Part shown: positions 45,897-54,001 of the stretch, in pieces
Layout: each line of letters starts with the position of its first letter
Position numbering within the stretch: position 1 is the stretch's first letter
NCBI RefSeq assembly: GCF_003063575.1
Contig: NZ_NESC01000005.1
Span: 186,001-250,000, forward strand
Direction: 5' to 3'
DNA length: 64,000 nucleotides
DNA from: Limnohabitans sp. Jir72
GTDB lineage: Bacteria > Pseudomonadota > Gammaproteobacteria > Burkholderiales > Burkholderiaceae_C
Notes under the pieces: generated by a model
What the model saw: the letters and a program-made list of their open reading frames with translations, nothing else
What the model was told of the DNA's origin: nothing
Database searches by the model: none
Translations under genes and position numbers: made by a program

Positions 45897-46546
45897 GCAC
45901 TAATCTGGCAGAGGGTTTGCGTGCGGGCATCCAGGCCTTGGGCTTGGACCTGTCGGCTGAACAGCAACAACGGCTGCTGGACTACATGGCATTGATCCAA
46001 AAATGGACCAAGGTGTACAACTTGACCGCCGTGCGAGATCCTGCAGAGATGCTGACGCACCACCTGCTGGACAGCTTGACGGCGATTGCGCCATTGACCA
46101 GGCACACGCTGGGCCAGTCGATCCGTGTGCTGGATGTGGGCTCGGGAGGTGGTTTGCCCGGCGTGGTGTTGGCCATTTGCATGCCCGAATTGAATGTGAC
46201 CTGTGTGGACACGGTGGCTAAAAAGGCCGCCTTTGTGCAGCAGGTGGCCGTAAGCTTGAGGCTGCCTAACTTGCGTGGGCTACATGCCCGGGTGGAAACC
46301 TTGACCGATCCGTACCAGGTCATTTGTTCTCGTGCCTTTGCCTCTTTGCCTGACTTCGTGACTTGGTCCCGTTCGGCCTTGGTGGAAGGGGGCGTCTGGA
46401 TGGCCATGAAGGGTAAGCATCCTCAAGATGAAGTTGACGCCTTGCCCCAGGATGTGAAAGTGTTTCACGTGGAACCCTTGACAGTGCCAGGCCTGGATGT
46501 GGAGCGCTGCATGATCTGGATGCGTCTGAACATCGGCGTCGCTTGA
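45893..46546 (+). CDS. rsmG: 16S rRNA (guanine527-N7)-methyltransferase
   Basis: A 217-residue SAM methyltransferase (GidB): [21 protein letters not shown] near 42-62, SAM motif [17 protein letters not shown] (about 79-95), [16 protein letters not shown], and the catalytic-region [14 protein letters not shown]. It methylates G527 of 16S rRNA; loss gives low-level streptomycin resistance. Its start overlaps the mnmG stop. A degenerate parS lies near its 3' end. Confidence 0.97.
   Translation: MSTNLAEGLRAGIQALGLDLSAEQQQRLLDYMALIQKWTKVYNLTAVRDPAEMLTHHLLDSLTAIAPLTRHTLGQSIRVLDVGSGGGLPGVVLAICMPELNVTCVDTVAKKAAFVQQVAVSLRLPNLRGLHARVETLTDPYQVICSRAFASLPDFVTWSRSALVEGGVWMAMKGKHPQDEVDALPQDVKVFHVEPLTVPGLDVERCMIWMRLNIGVA
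46461..46476. promoter_or_regulatory. degenerate parS-like site (14 of 16, inside rsmG)
   Basis: TGTTTCACGTGGAACC, two mismatches in the right half. It encodes VFHVEP in RsmG. ParB binding may be weak. Confidence 0.6.
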
Positions 46547-46629
46547 TCGGGGTTGTCAGGCCGCTTCGCCTGGTAATGGCCACAAAATAGGCATGTCTTC
46601 ATCTTGATCACGAGACGCCACGACCAACG

Positions 46630-46645
46630 TGTTTCACGTGAAACA
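46630..46645. promoter_or_regulatory. parS: parS site 4 (perfect, intergenic rsmG/LysE)
   Basis: TGTTTCACGTGAAACA in the 167-bp spacer between rsmG and the LysE-family gene. Confidence 0.95.
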
Positions 46646-46713
46646 GATTCGGTTGACTCGGGATTTGTGGCCCCATCACTTACACTCGCCATATTCCCCC
46701 AAAAAGAGTGCCC

Positions 46714-47331
46714 ATGTTTCTCGGTATTTCTGATTATGGTTCGTTTGTTGCAGCGATTGTTTTGTTCCTGGCTATTCCCGGACCGGGCAACCTGGCGCTC
46801 ATCAATTCGACCAGCAAAGGAGGCATGGCTGGCGGCTTGAGCGCCACTTTTGGGGTGATCGCCGGGGATCAGGTGCTGATGTGGTTGGCCGTGGCCGGTG
46901 TGGCGGCGGTGTTGTCCACTTATCCTGCGGCATTCGCTGCTGTGCAGTGGCTGGGTGCCGTTTATCTGGCCTGGTTGGGCTGGAAGATGTTGTCGGCCAA
47001 GCCCGGTGATGCGCCTGTGCTCAACATTCGTCCGCGCCATTATTTCCAACAGGCCTTGGCCATCACCTTGCTCAATCCCAAGGCGATTGTTTTTTACATG
47101 GCATTTTTCCCTTTGTTCGTGGACACCAAACACCACTTGGGATTGGTCAGTTTTGCTGTAATGGCGGCCACCATCGCTTGCCTGACATTCCTTTATGGTT
47201 TGGGCATGAGTTTGCTGACACACCATTTGGCCGAACGAATGCGGGCGAATCCTCAGATCGGACGTTGGCTCGAAAAGCTGGCTGGCGTTTTCCTCATCGG
47301 CTTTAGCGTCAAGCTGGCCATTTCCAAATAA
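46714..47331 (+). CDS. LysE family translocator
   Basis: A 205-residue, six-TM exporter of the LysE/RhtB family: LFLAIPGPGNLALINSTSKGGMAGGLSATFGVIAGD near the N-terminus is the family signature, and ALAITLLNPKAIVFYMAFFP follows in the middle. It probably exports an amino acid or related metabolite. The ATG at 46714 begins homology; an in-frame GTG lies six bases before. It sits between rsmG and parA, 15 bases before the latter. Confidence 0.92.
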   Translation: MFLGISDYGSFVAAIVLFLAIPGPGNLALINSTSKGGMAGGLSATFGVIAGDQVLMWLAVAGVAAVLSTYPAAFAAVQWLGAVYLAWLGWKMLSAKPGDAPVLNIRPRHYFQQALAITLLNPKAIVFYMAFFPLFVDTKHHLGLVSFAVMAATIACLTFLYGLGMSLLTHHLAERMRANPQIGRWLEKLAGVFLIGFSVKLAISK

Positions 47332-47346
47332 ACCGGACGCTTCACC

Positions 47347-48117
47347 ATGGCCAAAATCTTCTGCATTGCCAACCAAAAAGGTGGCGTCGGTAAAACCACC
47401 ACCACCGTCAACTTGGCCGCAGGCCTGGCCAAAGTGGGGCAGCGTGTGCTGTTGGTGGATCTGGACCCCCAAGGCAATGCCACCATGGGTTCGGGCATTG
47501 ATAAGCGCAATGTCGAACTCAGCGTGTATGACGTGTTGCTGGAGTCCGCCTCGATCAAAGAGGCGGCTGTGAAAGCCGACAAGTGCGGCTATGAAGTGCT
47601 CAGCGCCAACCGTGAATTGGCCGGTGCAGAGGTGGAGCTGGTGGATTTGGAGCACCGCGACCAGCGCTTGAAAAGCGCATTGGCCGCTGTCGATGCAGAC
47701 TACGACTTTGTCCTGATCGATTGCCCACCATCCCTGTCGATGCTGACCCTGAACGGTTTGTGCGCGGCCCATGGTGTGATCGTGCCGATGCAGTGCGAAT
47801 ACTTTGCGCTTGAGGGTTTGACCGATCTGGTCAACACCATCAAGCAGGTGCATGCCAACCTGAACAAGGACCTCAAGATCATCGGCTTGTTGCGCGTCAT
47901 GTTCGATCCGCGCATCACCTTGCAGCTGCAAGTCAGTGACCAGCTCAAGGCCCACTTTGGCGACAAGGTGTTCAACGCCGTGATTCCGCGCAATGTGCGC
48001 CTGGCGGAGGCACCGAGCTATGGCCTGCCGGGCGTGGTGTTTGACCCTTCAGCCAGGGGCAGCCAAGCCTATTTAGAATTTGCCCGCGAGCTGGTGCAGC
48101 GTGCACCCTCCCTCTGA
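47347..48117 (+). CDS. parA: chromosome partitioning ATPase ParA (Soj)
   Basis: A 256-residue deviant Walker A ATPase: CIANQKGGVGKTTTTVNLAAG (6-26) with signature Lys11, LLVDLDPQGNATMG, and FVLIDCPPSLSMLTLNG. There is no N-terminal HTH, which marks chromosomal Soj rather than plasmid type Ia ParA. With ParB it segregates the origin region. A small hydrolase gene separates it from parB. Confidence 0.97.
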   Translation: MAKIFCIANQKGGVGKTTTTVNLAAGLAKVGQRVLLVDLDPQGNATMGSGIDKRNVELSVYDVLLESASIKEAAVKADKCGYEVLSANRELAGAEVELVDLEHRDQRLKSALAAVDADYDFVLIDCPPSLSMLTLNGLCAAHGVIVPMQCEYFALEGLTDLVNTIKQVHANLNKDLKIIGLLRVMFDPRITLQLQVSDQLKAHFGDKVFNAVIPRNVRLAEAPSYGLPGVVFDPSARGSQAYLEFARELVQRAPSL

Positions 48118-48119
48118 GC

Positions 48120-48656
48120 ATGACCCCCACCGTCTTGATTTTGCCGGGCTGGCAAGGCAGTGGCCCAGAGCACTGGCAAATGCATTGGGTGCGCTGCCAC
48201 GGCTATGCCGTGGTTGAGCAAAACGACTGGCAGCGGCCACGGCGTGGTGACTGGTTGGCCCGGCTGGACGAGACGGTGGTCGACACCCCTGGACCGCTGG
48301 TGCTGGTGGCCCACAGCCTGGGCTGTTCTCAGGTCGCGGCTTGGGCCGCTTTTTCCCGGCACACTGCCCGTGTGCAGGCCGCTTTGCTGGTGGCGCCCAG
48401 CGATGTGGAAACGCCCGAATTGAAAGAAAAACTGCCCGGTTGGCAGCCCATCGTGCGCCAGTCCTTGCCCTTCAGGAGCATCTTGGTGAGCAGCCACAAC
48501 GACCCGTATTGCCGCGAAGAACGTGCCCAGGCCTTGGCCCGAGACTGGGGCTCCCATTGGGTGAACATCGGAGCAGCGGGACACATCAACGCAGAAACAT
48601 CGCTGGGCGATTGGCCTGAGGGGCATGCGCTTTTGCAAAATCTTTTGAAGGAATGA
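48120..48656 (+). CDS. RBBP9/YdeN family alpha/beta hydrolase
   Basis: A 178-residue serine hydrolase of the small RBBP9/YdeN family: LPGWQGSGPEHWQMHW at the N-terminus, nucleophile Ser in LVAHSLGCSQVA (about 76), acid Asp in SSHNDPYC, His in GAAGHINAE. The substrate is unknown. It starts two bases after parA and overlaps parB by four bases, so all three are translated together; a role in partitioning is not known. Confidence 0.93.
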   Translation: MTPTVLILPGWQGSGPEHWQMHWVRCHGYAVVEQNDWQRPRRGDWLARLDETVVDTPGPLVLVAHSLGCSQVAAWAAFSRHTARVQAALLVAPSDVETPELKEKLPGWQPIVRQSLPFRSILVSSHNDPYCREERAQALARDWGSHWVNIGAAGHINAETSLGDWPEGHALLQNLLKE

Positions 48657-49576
48657 TCATGGTCACTAAAAAACCCAAAGGCTTAGGCCGTGGACTTGAA
48701 GCGCTGTTGGGGCCCAAAGTCGCCGATGCACCCGCCGCTGCTGCGAATGCCGAATCTGGCTTGCCCAGTCAGCTGAATGTGGACCAGATGGTGGCCGGCG
48801 TTTACCAGCCACGCACCCGCATGGACGAGGGCGCTTTGTACGAGTTGGCCGAGTCCATCAAGGCCCAAGGCATCATGCAGCCCATCCTGGTGCGTCAGCT
48901 CAGCGACGGCCCGAATGCTGGCAAATACGAAATCATTGCCGGTGAAAGGCGCTTCAGAGCGTCCAAACTGGCTGGCCTGGACGTGGTCCCCGTGTTGGTG
49001 CGCGATGTGCCCAATGAGGCTGCGGCCGCCATGGCACTCATCGAGAATATCCAGCGAGAAGACCTCAACCCACTGGAAGAAGCGCAAGGCCTTCAACGTC
49101 TGATCAAAGAGTTTGGACTCACTCACGAAACAGCGGCGCAGGCTGTGGGCCGTTCGCGCAGCGCCGCCAGCAATTTGCTGCGCCTTTTGAATCTGGCCGA
49201 TCCGGTGCAGACCATGCTGATGGCGGGCGATCTGGACATGGGCCATGCCCGTGCCTTGTTGGCGCTGGACAAAGCGGCCCAAATCACAGCGGCCAACCAG
49301 ATCGCCGCCAAAAAGTTGTCGGTGCGTGAGGCAGAAAGCCTGGTCAAGAAACTCAGCGCTGAATTCAATCTGGTCCAACAAAAACCCAAGAAAGAAAAGT
49401 CGCGTGATGTGCGCCGGGTTGAAGAAGAGCTGTCTGACCTCTTGATGGCCGAGGTCGAAGTGCGCATCAAAAAGCGCGTCAAGCGCTTGGGCAAGATGGA
49501 GGAAATGGGTGAGTTGAGCATCCAGTTTGGCTCGCTCGACGAGCTCAATGGTCTGATCGACAAACTGCGCGGCTAA
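48653..49576 (+). CDS. parB: chromosome partitioning protein ParB (Spo0J)
   Basis: A 307-residue CTP-dependent DNA clamp: N-terminal ParA-activating basic segment KPKGLGRGLEALLG (7-20), CTP-binding motifs with GERRFRAS (97-104) and ENIQREDLNPLEEA, HTH that reads parS (LTHETAAQAVGRSRSAASNLLRLL), and the C-terminal dimerisation domain. An ATG at 48659 is an equally good start (MVTKKPKG). Its predicted targets, the parS sites, lie 2-3.3 kb upstream. Confidence 0.97.
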   Translation: MIMVTKKPKGLGRGLEALLGPKVADAPAAAANAESGLPSQLNVDQMVAGVYQPRTRMDEGALYELAESIKAQGIMQPILVRQLSDGPNAGKYEIIAGERRFRASKLAGLDVVPVLVRDVPNEAAAAMALIENIQREDLNPLEEAQGLQRLIKEFGLTHETAAQAVGRSRSAASNLLRLLNLADPVQTMLMAGDLDMGHARALLALDKAAQITAANQIAAKKLSVREAESLVKKLSAEFNLVQQKPKKEKSRDVRRVEEELSDLLMAEVEVRIKKRVKRLGKMEEMGELSIQFGSLDELNGLIDKLRG

Positions 49577-49586
49577 GAGCACACCC

Positions 49587-51320
49587 ATGGCGGGCATCGG
49601 GAGACTCTGGGCGCTGCAAGCTCAGCTGCGCAATTCCCTTTATTTTCGGCAAAGCCTATTGGCGATCTATTTGCTGGCCACCAGTTTGACTTCGTTCATT
49701 TTTTACCTGATCCCGCCAGGTAACTATGCCCGCAACGCCAACCTGGTATTTTCGCTGCTGACCATGGCCATGCTGCCCCTGGTTCGGATGCGATCGTTGT
49801 TCACGCCTTTGATTCATCTGGTCACCTTCCTGAGTCTCGTGCTGGTCACCTACATTGCGAGCCAGACGGGAGCGATCAACTCTTCCGGCCTGGTCTGGCT
49901 CAATGTGTTGGCTGTTCCCGTGCTCTTGTTGCACGGGCCGCGCCCGGCCGTGGTTTGGATCGTGATCGTGCTGGCGACCCTATTGGTGCTGTTGCTGGGT
50001 TCGGTCACGGGCTATCTGGACAGCCACATCCATTACTCACAGCAAGCCGTGCCCTGGGCCTTCATGAACCAGGCGCTGGCCATGGGCAACCTGATGCTGG
50101 CGGTGCGCCTGTACGACCACCTGCACGAGTCGCAGATGCAGCAACTGCAAGAACGCAACGAGGAACTCCAACGCACACACGAAGCCCTGCTACAAGCCCA
50201 GGCCCACAAAGACGAGTTTGTGGCGGCGGTGGGGCATGAGCTGCGCACCCCGATGAACGCGATCTTGGGCTTCAACGGCGTGCTGCGCCAAGAGTTGGCC
50301 GATCGGCCCGAGCAGGTGGAGGTGGTGGACCACATCCGCCGCTCCACCGGCCATTTGCTGCAGGTGGTCAATGACATCCTGGACTTCTCGCAGCTGCAGG
50401 CTGGCAAACTGATGCTGCACCTCGAAGACTTTGAGCTGCAGGCCCTGATGGACGAGGCCTTGCAGGCTGACAGCGACAAGGCGCTTGAAAAAGGCATTGC
50501 CTGGCGTGGCAAGCTGGATCCGGCGCTGCCTGCACGCGTGCGCGCCGACCGCCAGCGGCTGCTGCAAATCCTGCGCAACTTGCTTGGGAATGCGCTGAAA
50601 TTCACGCCGCAAGGTGAGGTGCTGTTGCACATCCATGCAGGCACCGACCGCCTGAACTTCGTGGTGCGCGACACCGGGCGGGGCATTGCGCCGGACCAAC
50701 AGGCCCACATCTTTCGGCGCTTTGAACACGCCGATGTGCAGACCACCCGCGCTTATGGTGGCACTGGCTTAGGGCTGTCCATATGCCAAAAATTGGTCGA
50801 GTTGCACGGTGGCCAGATTGGTGTGCGCAGCCTCGAAGGCCATGGCGCCACTTTCTGGTTCCATGTCCCTTTGCTGCAAGCCCAAACGGCGGCCACCGCA
50901 CATCAACCCGACGAAGCTTTGCCCGAGAGCGCAGCCCTGCGCATTCTGGTGGTGGACGACAATGCCATGAACCTGATGGTGGCGCGCTTGCAAATTCAAA
51001 AATGCTGGCCCCGCGCCGACATCGTCACGCTCGACAGCGCTGCCAAGGCGTTGGCCCTGCTGGACGAGCAGGCGTTTGACGTGGCCTTGGTCGACATGGT
51101 CATGCCCGACATGGATGGCATGGCGCTCACCGGCCAAATCCGCCACCAGTTCCCGGCCATCACCGCCCGCATGCCCATCATTGCGCTCACGGCCAACACC
51201 AACCCGGTGGACCGGCAGCGTTGCAGGGACGCAGGCATGGACGATGTGCTCGACAAACCGATGGACCTGCAAACCCTGGTGCGCTGCGTGAGCCGCCACG
51301 TGCTGAAGGCGAGGGCTTGA
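49587..51320 (+). CDS. hybrid sensor histidine kinase/response regulator, first of a tandem pair
   Basis: A 577-residue protein with about five or six TM segments in residues 20-180 and no large periplasmic domain, a coiled-coil linker (RNEELQRTHEALLQAQAHKDEF), a histidine kinase core (His in [20 protein letters not shown], about 216; [39 protein letters not shown]), and a C-terminal receiver with Asp in ALVDMVMPDMDG (about 501). The sensing signal probably comes from within or near the membrane. It starts 10 bases after parB and ends two bases before its paralogue, so it is probably transcribed with both. No Hpt domain is present. Confidence 0.92.
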   Translation: MAGIGRLWALQAQLRNSLYFRQSLLAIYLLATSLTSFIFYLIPPGNYARNANLVFSLLTMAMLPLVRMRSLFTPLIHLVTFLSLVLVTYIASQTGAINSSGLVWLNVLAVPVLLLHGPRPAVVWIVIVLATLLVLLLGSVTGYLDSHIHYSQQAVPWAFMNQALAMGNLMLAVRLYDHLHESQMQQLQERNEELQRTHEALLQAQAHKDEFVAAVGHELRTPMNAILGFNGVLRQELADRPEQVEVVDHIRRSTGHLLQVVNDILDFSQLQAGKLMLHLEDFELQALMDEALQADSDKALEKGIAWRGKLDPALPARVRADRQRLLQILRNLLGNALKFTPQGEVLLHIHAGTDRLNFVVRDTGRGIAPDQQAHIFRRFEHADVQTTRAYGGTGLGLSICQKLVELHGGQIGVRSLEGHGATFWFHVPLLQAQTAATAHQPDEALPESAALRILVVDDNAMNLMVARLQIQKCWPRADIVTLDSAAKALALLDEQAFDVALVDMVMPDMDGMALTGQIRHQFPAITARMPIIALTANTNPVDRQRCRDAGMDDVLDKPMDLQTLVRCVSRHVLKARA

Positions 51321-51322
51321 GC

Positions 51323-53068
51323 ATGCAGATCAAAGGCGTTTTGCAGCAGGGTTTTGAGCGCTTGGTGGCCCGTTTGCCTGCGCCTTACCGCGAAGGCAAG
51401 ATGCCTTACATCGTGTTTTTCGTCGGGGTGGTCATCACCATCTTGCTGATGTACTCCACCATCAGCCCGTACCACAATGCAACCCCCTTGTTTTTGTCGA
51501 TGGCCGCTTGGCTCTCGCTGCTGCTGCTGCTGATGAACTTTGGCATGCCCTTGTCCTGGGGCGTCCACATGGGCACTTTCGCTGGCGCGTGCGTGCTGAC
51601 CTATGCGGTTTGGAATGCAGGCGGTGTTTTCTCGCCACGACTGACCTGGTTGTTGGTCCTGCCTTTGACGCCGTTTTACGTCATCAGCCGCCGTGCGGGC
51701 CTGGCTTGGCTGGGCTTGGTGTGGCTGGGGCAAGCGGCCATCGCGCTGGCCAACCACCTGGGCCTGGTGCCCGCGTTCGAGCCTGGTCCAGAGCATGCGG
51801 TGTCGTCGTGGGTGACCTTCAGCCTCGTCACCGGCATGCTCATCATCGTGCCAGTGATCTATGACCGCTTGCACGTCATGGCCTTGAAGAAAAGCCTGAG
51901 TTACCAGCGTGAACTGGAAGCCAAACGCCAGGAGCTGGAGTTGACGCTGCAAATGCGCGAGCACTTCATTGCGACCGTGAGCCATGAGCTGCGCACGCCC
52001 ATGAACGCCATCTTGGGTTTTAATGCTTTGCTGCTGTCCAACGTCGAGGGCAAGCCCGAAGCGCTCAAGGTGCTCAACCACACGCGCCAGTCGGCCGACC
52101 ATCTGATGACGGTGATCAACGACATTCTCGACTATTCGCAGCTGCAAGCGGGCAAGTTGGTGGTGCAGCCCGAAACCTTTGAGTTGCGCCGCGTGGCCGA
52201 ACACGCGTTTGAGCTCTTCAAGCCGCGCGTCAAAAGCATGGAGTTGGACTACCGCATCGAGTTGGACGACCAGCTGCCCGCCTGGGTGCACACCGATCGC
52301 CACCGCCTGATGCAGGTGCTGGTCAACCTGCTGGGCAATGCACTCAAGTTCACCCACCAGGGCTCGGTCGTGCTGCGCATGCAATGGCAAAACCCCGGTG
52401 TGCTGTTTTCTGTGCAGGACACGGGCATCGGCATTCCCAAGGCGCGGCAGGTGAACATTTTTAAACGTTTCAGCCAGGCCGAAGACGACACCCAAGCCCG
52501 TTACGGAGGCAACGGCTTGGGCCTGGCCATTTCACAAAAGTTGGCGCATTTGCTGGGTGGCGAGATCGGTTTTGAAAGCGAACCCGGTCAAGGCTCACGC
52601 TTTTGGCTGCACTTGCCCTTGTCGGCCGTGCCAGCGCCCCTGCAGAAAAAAACCAGCCACAAACTGGAGGTTCAAACGCCCCAGACTGCTTGGCGCTTTT
52701 TGGTGGCCGACGACCACCCCATCAACCGCTTGCTGGCCAAGCAGGTGCTGCAAAGCGCCTGGCCTGCCAGCACGGTGCTCGAAGCGGTGAACGGCCAACA
52801 AGCCTTGGACATGCTGCAAAACGAGGCGGTGGACTTGGTGCTCATGGACATGGTCATGCCGGTGATGGACGGCATTGCCGCCACGGCGGCGCTGCGTATG
52901 GACGCCAATCCCCGGCTGAGTCAGTTGCCTGTGCTGGGCCTCACCGCCAATGTCAACCCGCGCGATCTGGATCGCTTCAAGGCAGCTGGGCTCAGCGAAG
53001 TGATGCTCAAACCGTTTGAGCCAGCGGCGCTGTGCGAGAGGATTGAACAGCTCTTGCGCCGGTGCTGA
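51323..53068 (+). CDS. hybrid sensor histidine kinase/response regulator, second of a tandem pair
   Basis: A 581-residue paralogue of the preceding protein with the same order: TM region (about 30-175), linker, kinase core (His in [20 protein letters not shown], about 220; [42 protein letters not shown]), receiver (Asp in [13 protein letters not shown], about 508). The frame is open upstream into the first kinase gene, but the ATG at 51323 follows its stop directly. The pair clearly arose by tandem duplication. The LuxR-type regulator downstream lacks a receiver, so the cognate output is unclear. Confidence 0.92.
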   Translation: MQIKGVLQQGFERLVARLPAPYREGKMPYIVFFVGVVITILLMYSTISPYHNATPLFLSMAAWLSLLLLLMNFGMPLSWGVHMGTFAGACVLTYAVWNAGGVFSPRLTWLLVLPLTPFYVISRRAGLAWLGLVWLGQAAIALANHLGLVPAFEPGPEHAVSSWVTFSLVTGMLIIVPVIYDRLHVMALKKSLSYQRELEAKRQELELTLQMREHFIATVSHELRTPMNAILGFNALLLSNVEGKPEALKVLNHTRQSADHLMTVINDILDYSQLQAGKLVVQPETFELRRVAEHAFELFKPRVKSMELDYRIELDDQLPAWVHTDRHRLMQVLVNLLGNALKFTHQGSVVLRMQWQNPGVLFSVQDTGIGIPKARQVNIFKRFSQAEDDTQARYGGNGLGLAISQKLAHLLGGEIGFESEPGQGSRFWLHLPLSAVPAPLQKKTSHKLEVQTPQTAWRFLVADDHPINRLLAKQVLQSAWPASTVLEAVNGQQALDMLQNEAVDLVLMDMVMPVMDGIAATAALRMDANPRLSQLPVLGLTANVNPRDLDRFKAAGLSEVMLKPFEPAALCERIEQLLRRC

Positions 53069-53078
53069 TCGATGGCGG

Positions 53079-53096
53079 ATCCTTGAAATTGAGGAT
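53079..53096. promoter_or_regulatory. palindrome copy 1 (ATCCT-N8-AGGAT) upstream of the LuxR gene
   Basis: ATCCT, TGAAATTG, AGGAT: an 18-base inverted repeat 58 bases before the regulator ATG. The same arms and spacing recur at 53911. This is the size expected of a LuxR-type operator. Confidence 0.6.
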
Positions 53097-53153
53097 GGTG
53101 CAAACCCGGTGGATGATTGCAGGACGCTGGTATGTAATCTGTACATCCTCGTC

Positions 53154-53906
53154 ATGCAAAAGACAACCAAAATGTACCTGAGCGCAAAACAGGCGACCTT
53201 GCTCGGTCAAATCATGCAAACCTTGGCCGAGCCCCATGAAGAAAATGAGATTCGCGAAATCATGGGTGACCTCGTCATGCAATTGCTGGGGGCACAGTTT
53301 TATGCGAGCTTTGTTTGGCAGCCGCTTGAGCAGACATTTGCGCAAGCAACGCAGATCAACATGGACCCGATGAACCTTCGGGCCTATGAAAGTTATTACC
53401 AGTTCCACGACCCGATCACGCCGCTGATGCAGCGTTATCAAGTGGCAGTCAGGGTCACCGATGTTCTGCACCATGAAGCATTGAAGAAAACCGAATTCTT
53501 CAACGACTTCCTGAATAAGGACGGCCTGTACTGGGGCGTGAACCTGTACGCCTGGCACCAGGGCCAAAACCTGGGCGACATGCGCATCTGGCGCGACAAG
53601 CGCCGGGATAATTTCACGCCCGACGAGTTGCGCTTGCTGGACATGCTGCAACCGGCTTTTGTCACGGCGCTGGCCCGAGCGCAAAGAACGCATCAGCCCG
53701 AGTCATTGACGCTGAACACCTTGTCGCAACGCTTGACCACTCGCGAACAAGACACCGCACGTTTGGTCATGATCGGCATGACCGACAAGGACATTGCCCG
53801 GGCACTGGCCATTTCCACCACCACCGTGCGCACCCACCTGGAAAACGCCTTTCGCAAAGTCGGCGTGAGCAACCGGGCTGCGCTGGTGCACAAACTCAGG
53901 CCATGA
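53154..53906 (+). CDS. LuxR-type HTH transcriptional regulator
   Basis: A 250-residue protein with an N-terminal domain of about 180 residues without clear receiver or autoinducer-domain residues (aromatic-rich, ASFVWQPLEQTF ... FHDPITPLMQRY), and a C-terminal LuxR HTH (LTTREQDTARLVMIGMTDKDIARALAISTTTVRTHLENAFRKVGV). It probably senses a small molecule or partner through the N-terminal domain. The ATG at 53154 is preferred; an upstream in-frame extension overlaps the kinase gene. Palindromes on both sides suggest it controls itself and the downstream amidase gene. Confidence 0.85.
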   Translation: MQKTTKMYLSAKQATLLGQIMQTLAEPHEENEIREIMGDLVMQLLGAQFYASFVWQPLEQTFAQATQINMDPMNLRAYESYYQFHDPITPLMQRYQVAVRVTDVLHHEALKKTEFFNDFLNKDGLYWGVNLYAWHQGQNLGDMRIWRDKRRDNFTPDELRLLDMLQPAFVTALARAQRTHQPESLTLNTLSQRLTTREQDTARLVMIGMTDKDIARALAISTTTVRTHLENAFRKVGVSNRAALVHKLRP

Positions 53907-53910
53907 AGAC

Positions 53911-53928
53911 ATCCTGAAAATCAAGGAT
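53911..53928. promoter_or_regulatory. palindrome copy 2 (ATCCT-N8-AGGAT) upstream of the amidase gene
   Basis: ATCCT, GAAAATCA, AGGAT: same arms and spacing as the copy at 53079, here 73 bases before the amidase ATG. A hairpin (AACGCC/GGCGTT, 53963-53980) lies between it and that gene. Confidence 0.6.
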
Positions 53929-54001
53929 GGTGGCTGACAAGCCTTGTCTCTAGCATCGATTGAACGCCAATGGTGGCGTTACAACCAGAAAAGAGACATC
54001 A

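Noticed and set aside
46465..47955. 496-codon open frame antisense to the LysE and parA genes
   Set aside because: Antisense to well-recognised genes and spans two of them; composition (His/Gln-rich) is typical of shadow frames.
50996..52495. 499-codon open frame antisense to both hybrid kinases
   Set aside because: Low-complexity His/Gln-rich translation; sense strand has clear kinase and receiver domains.
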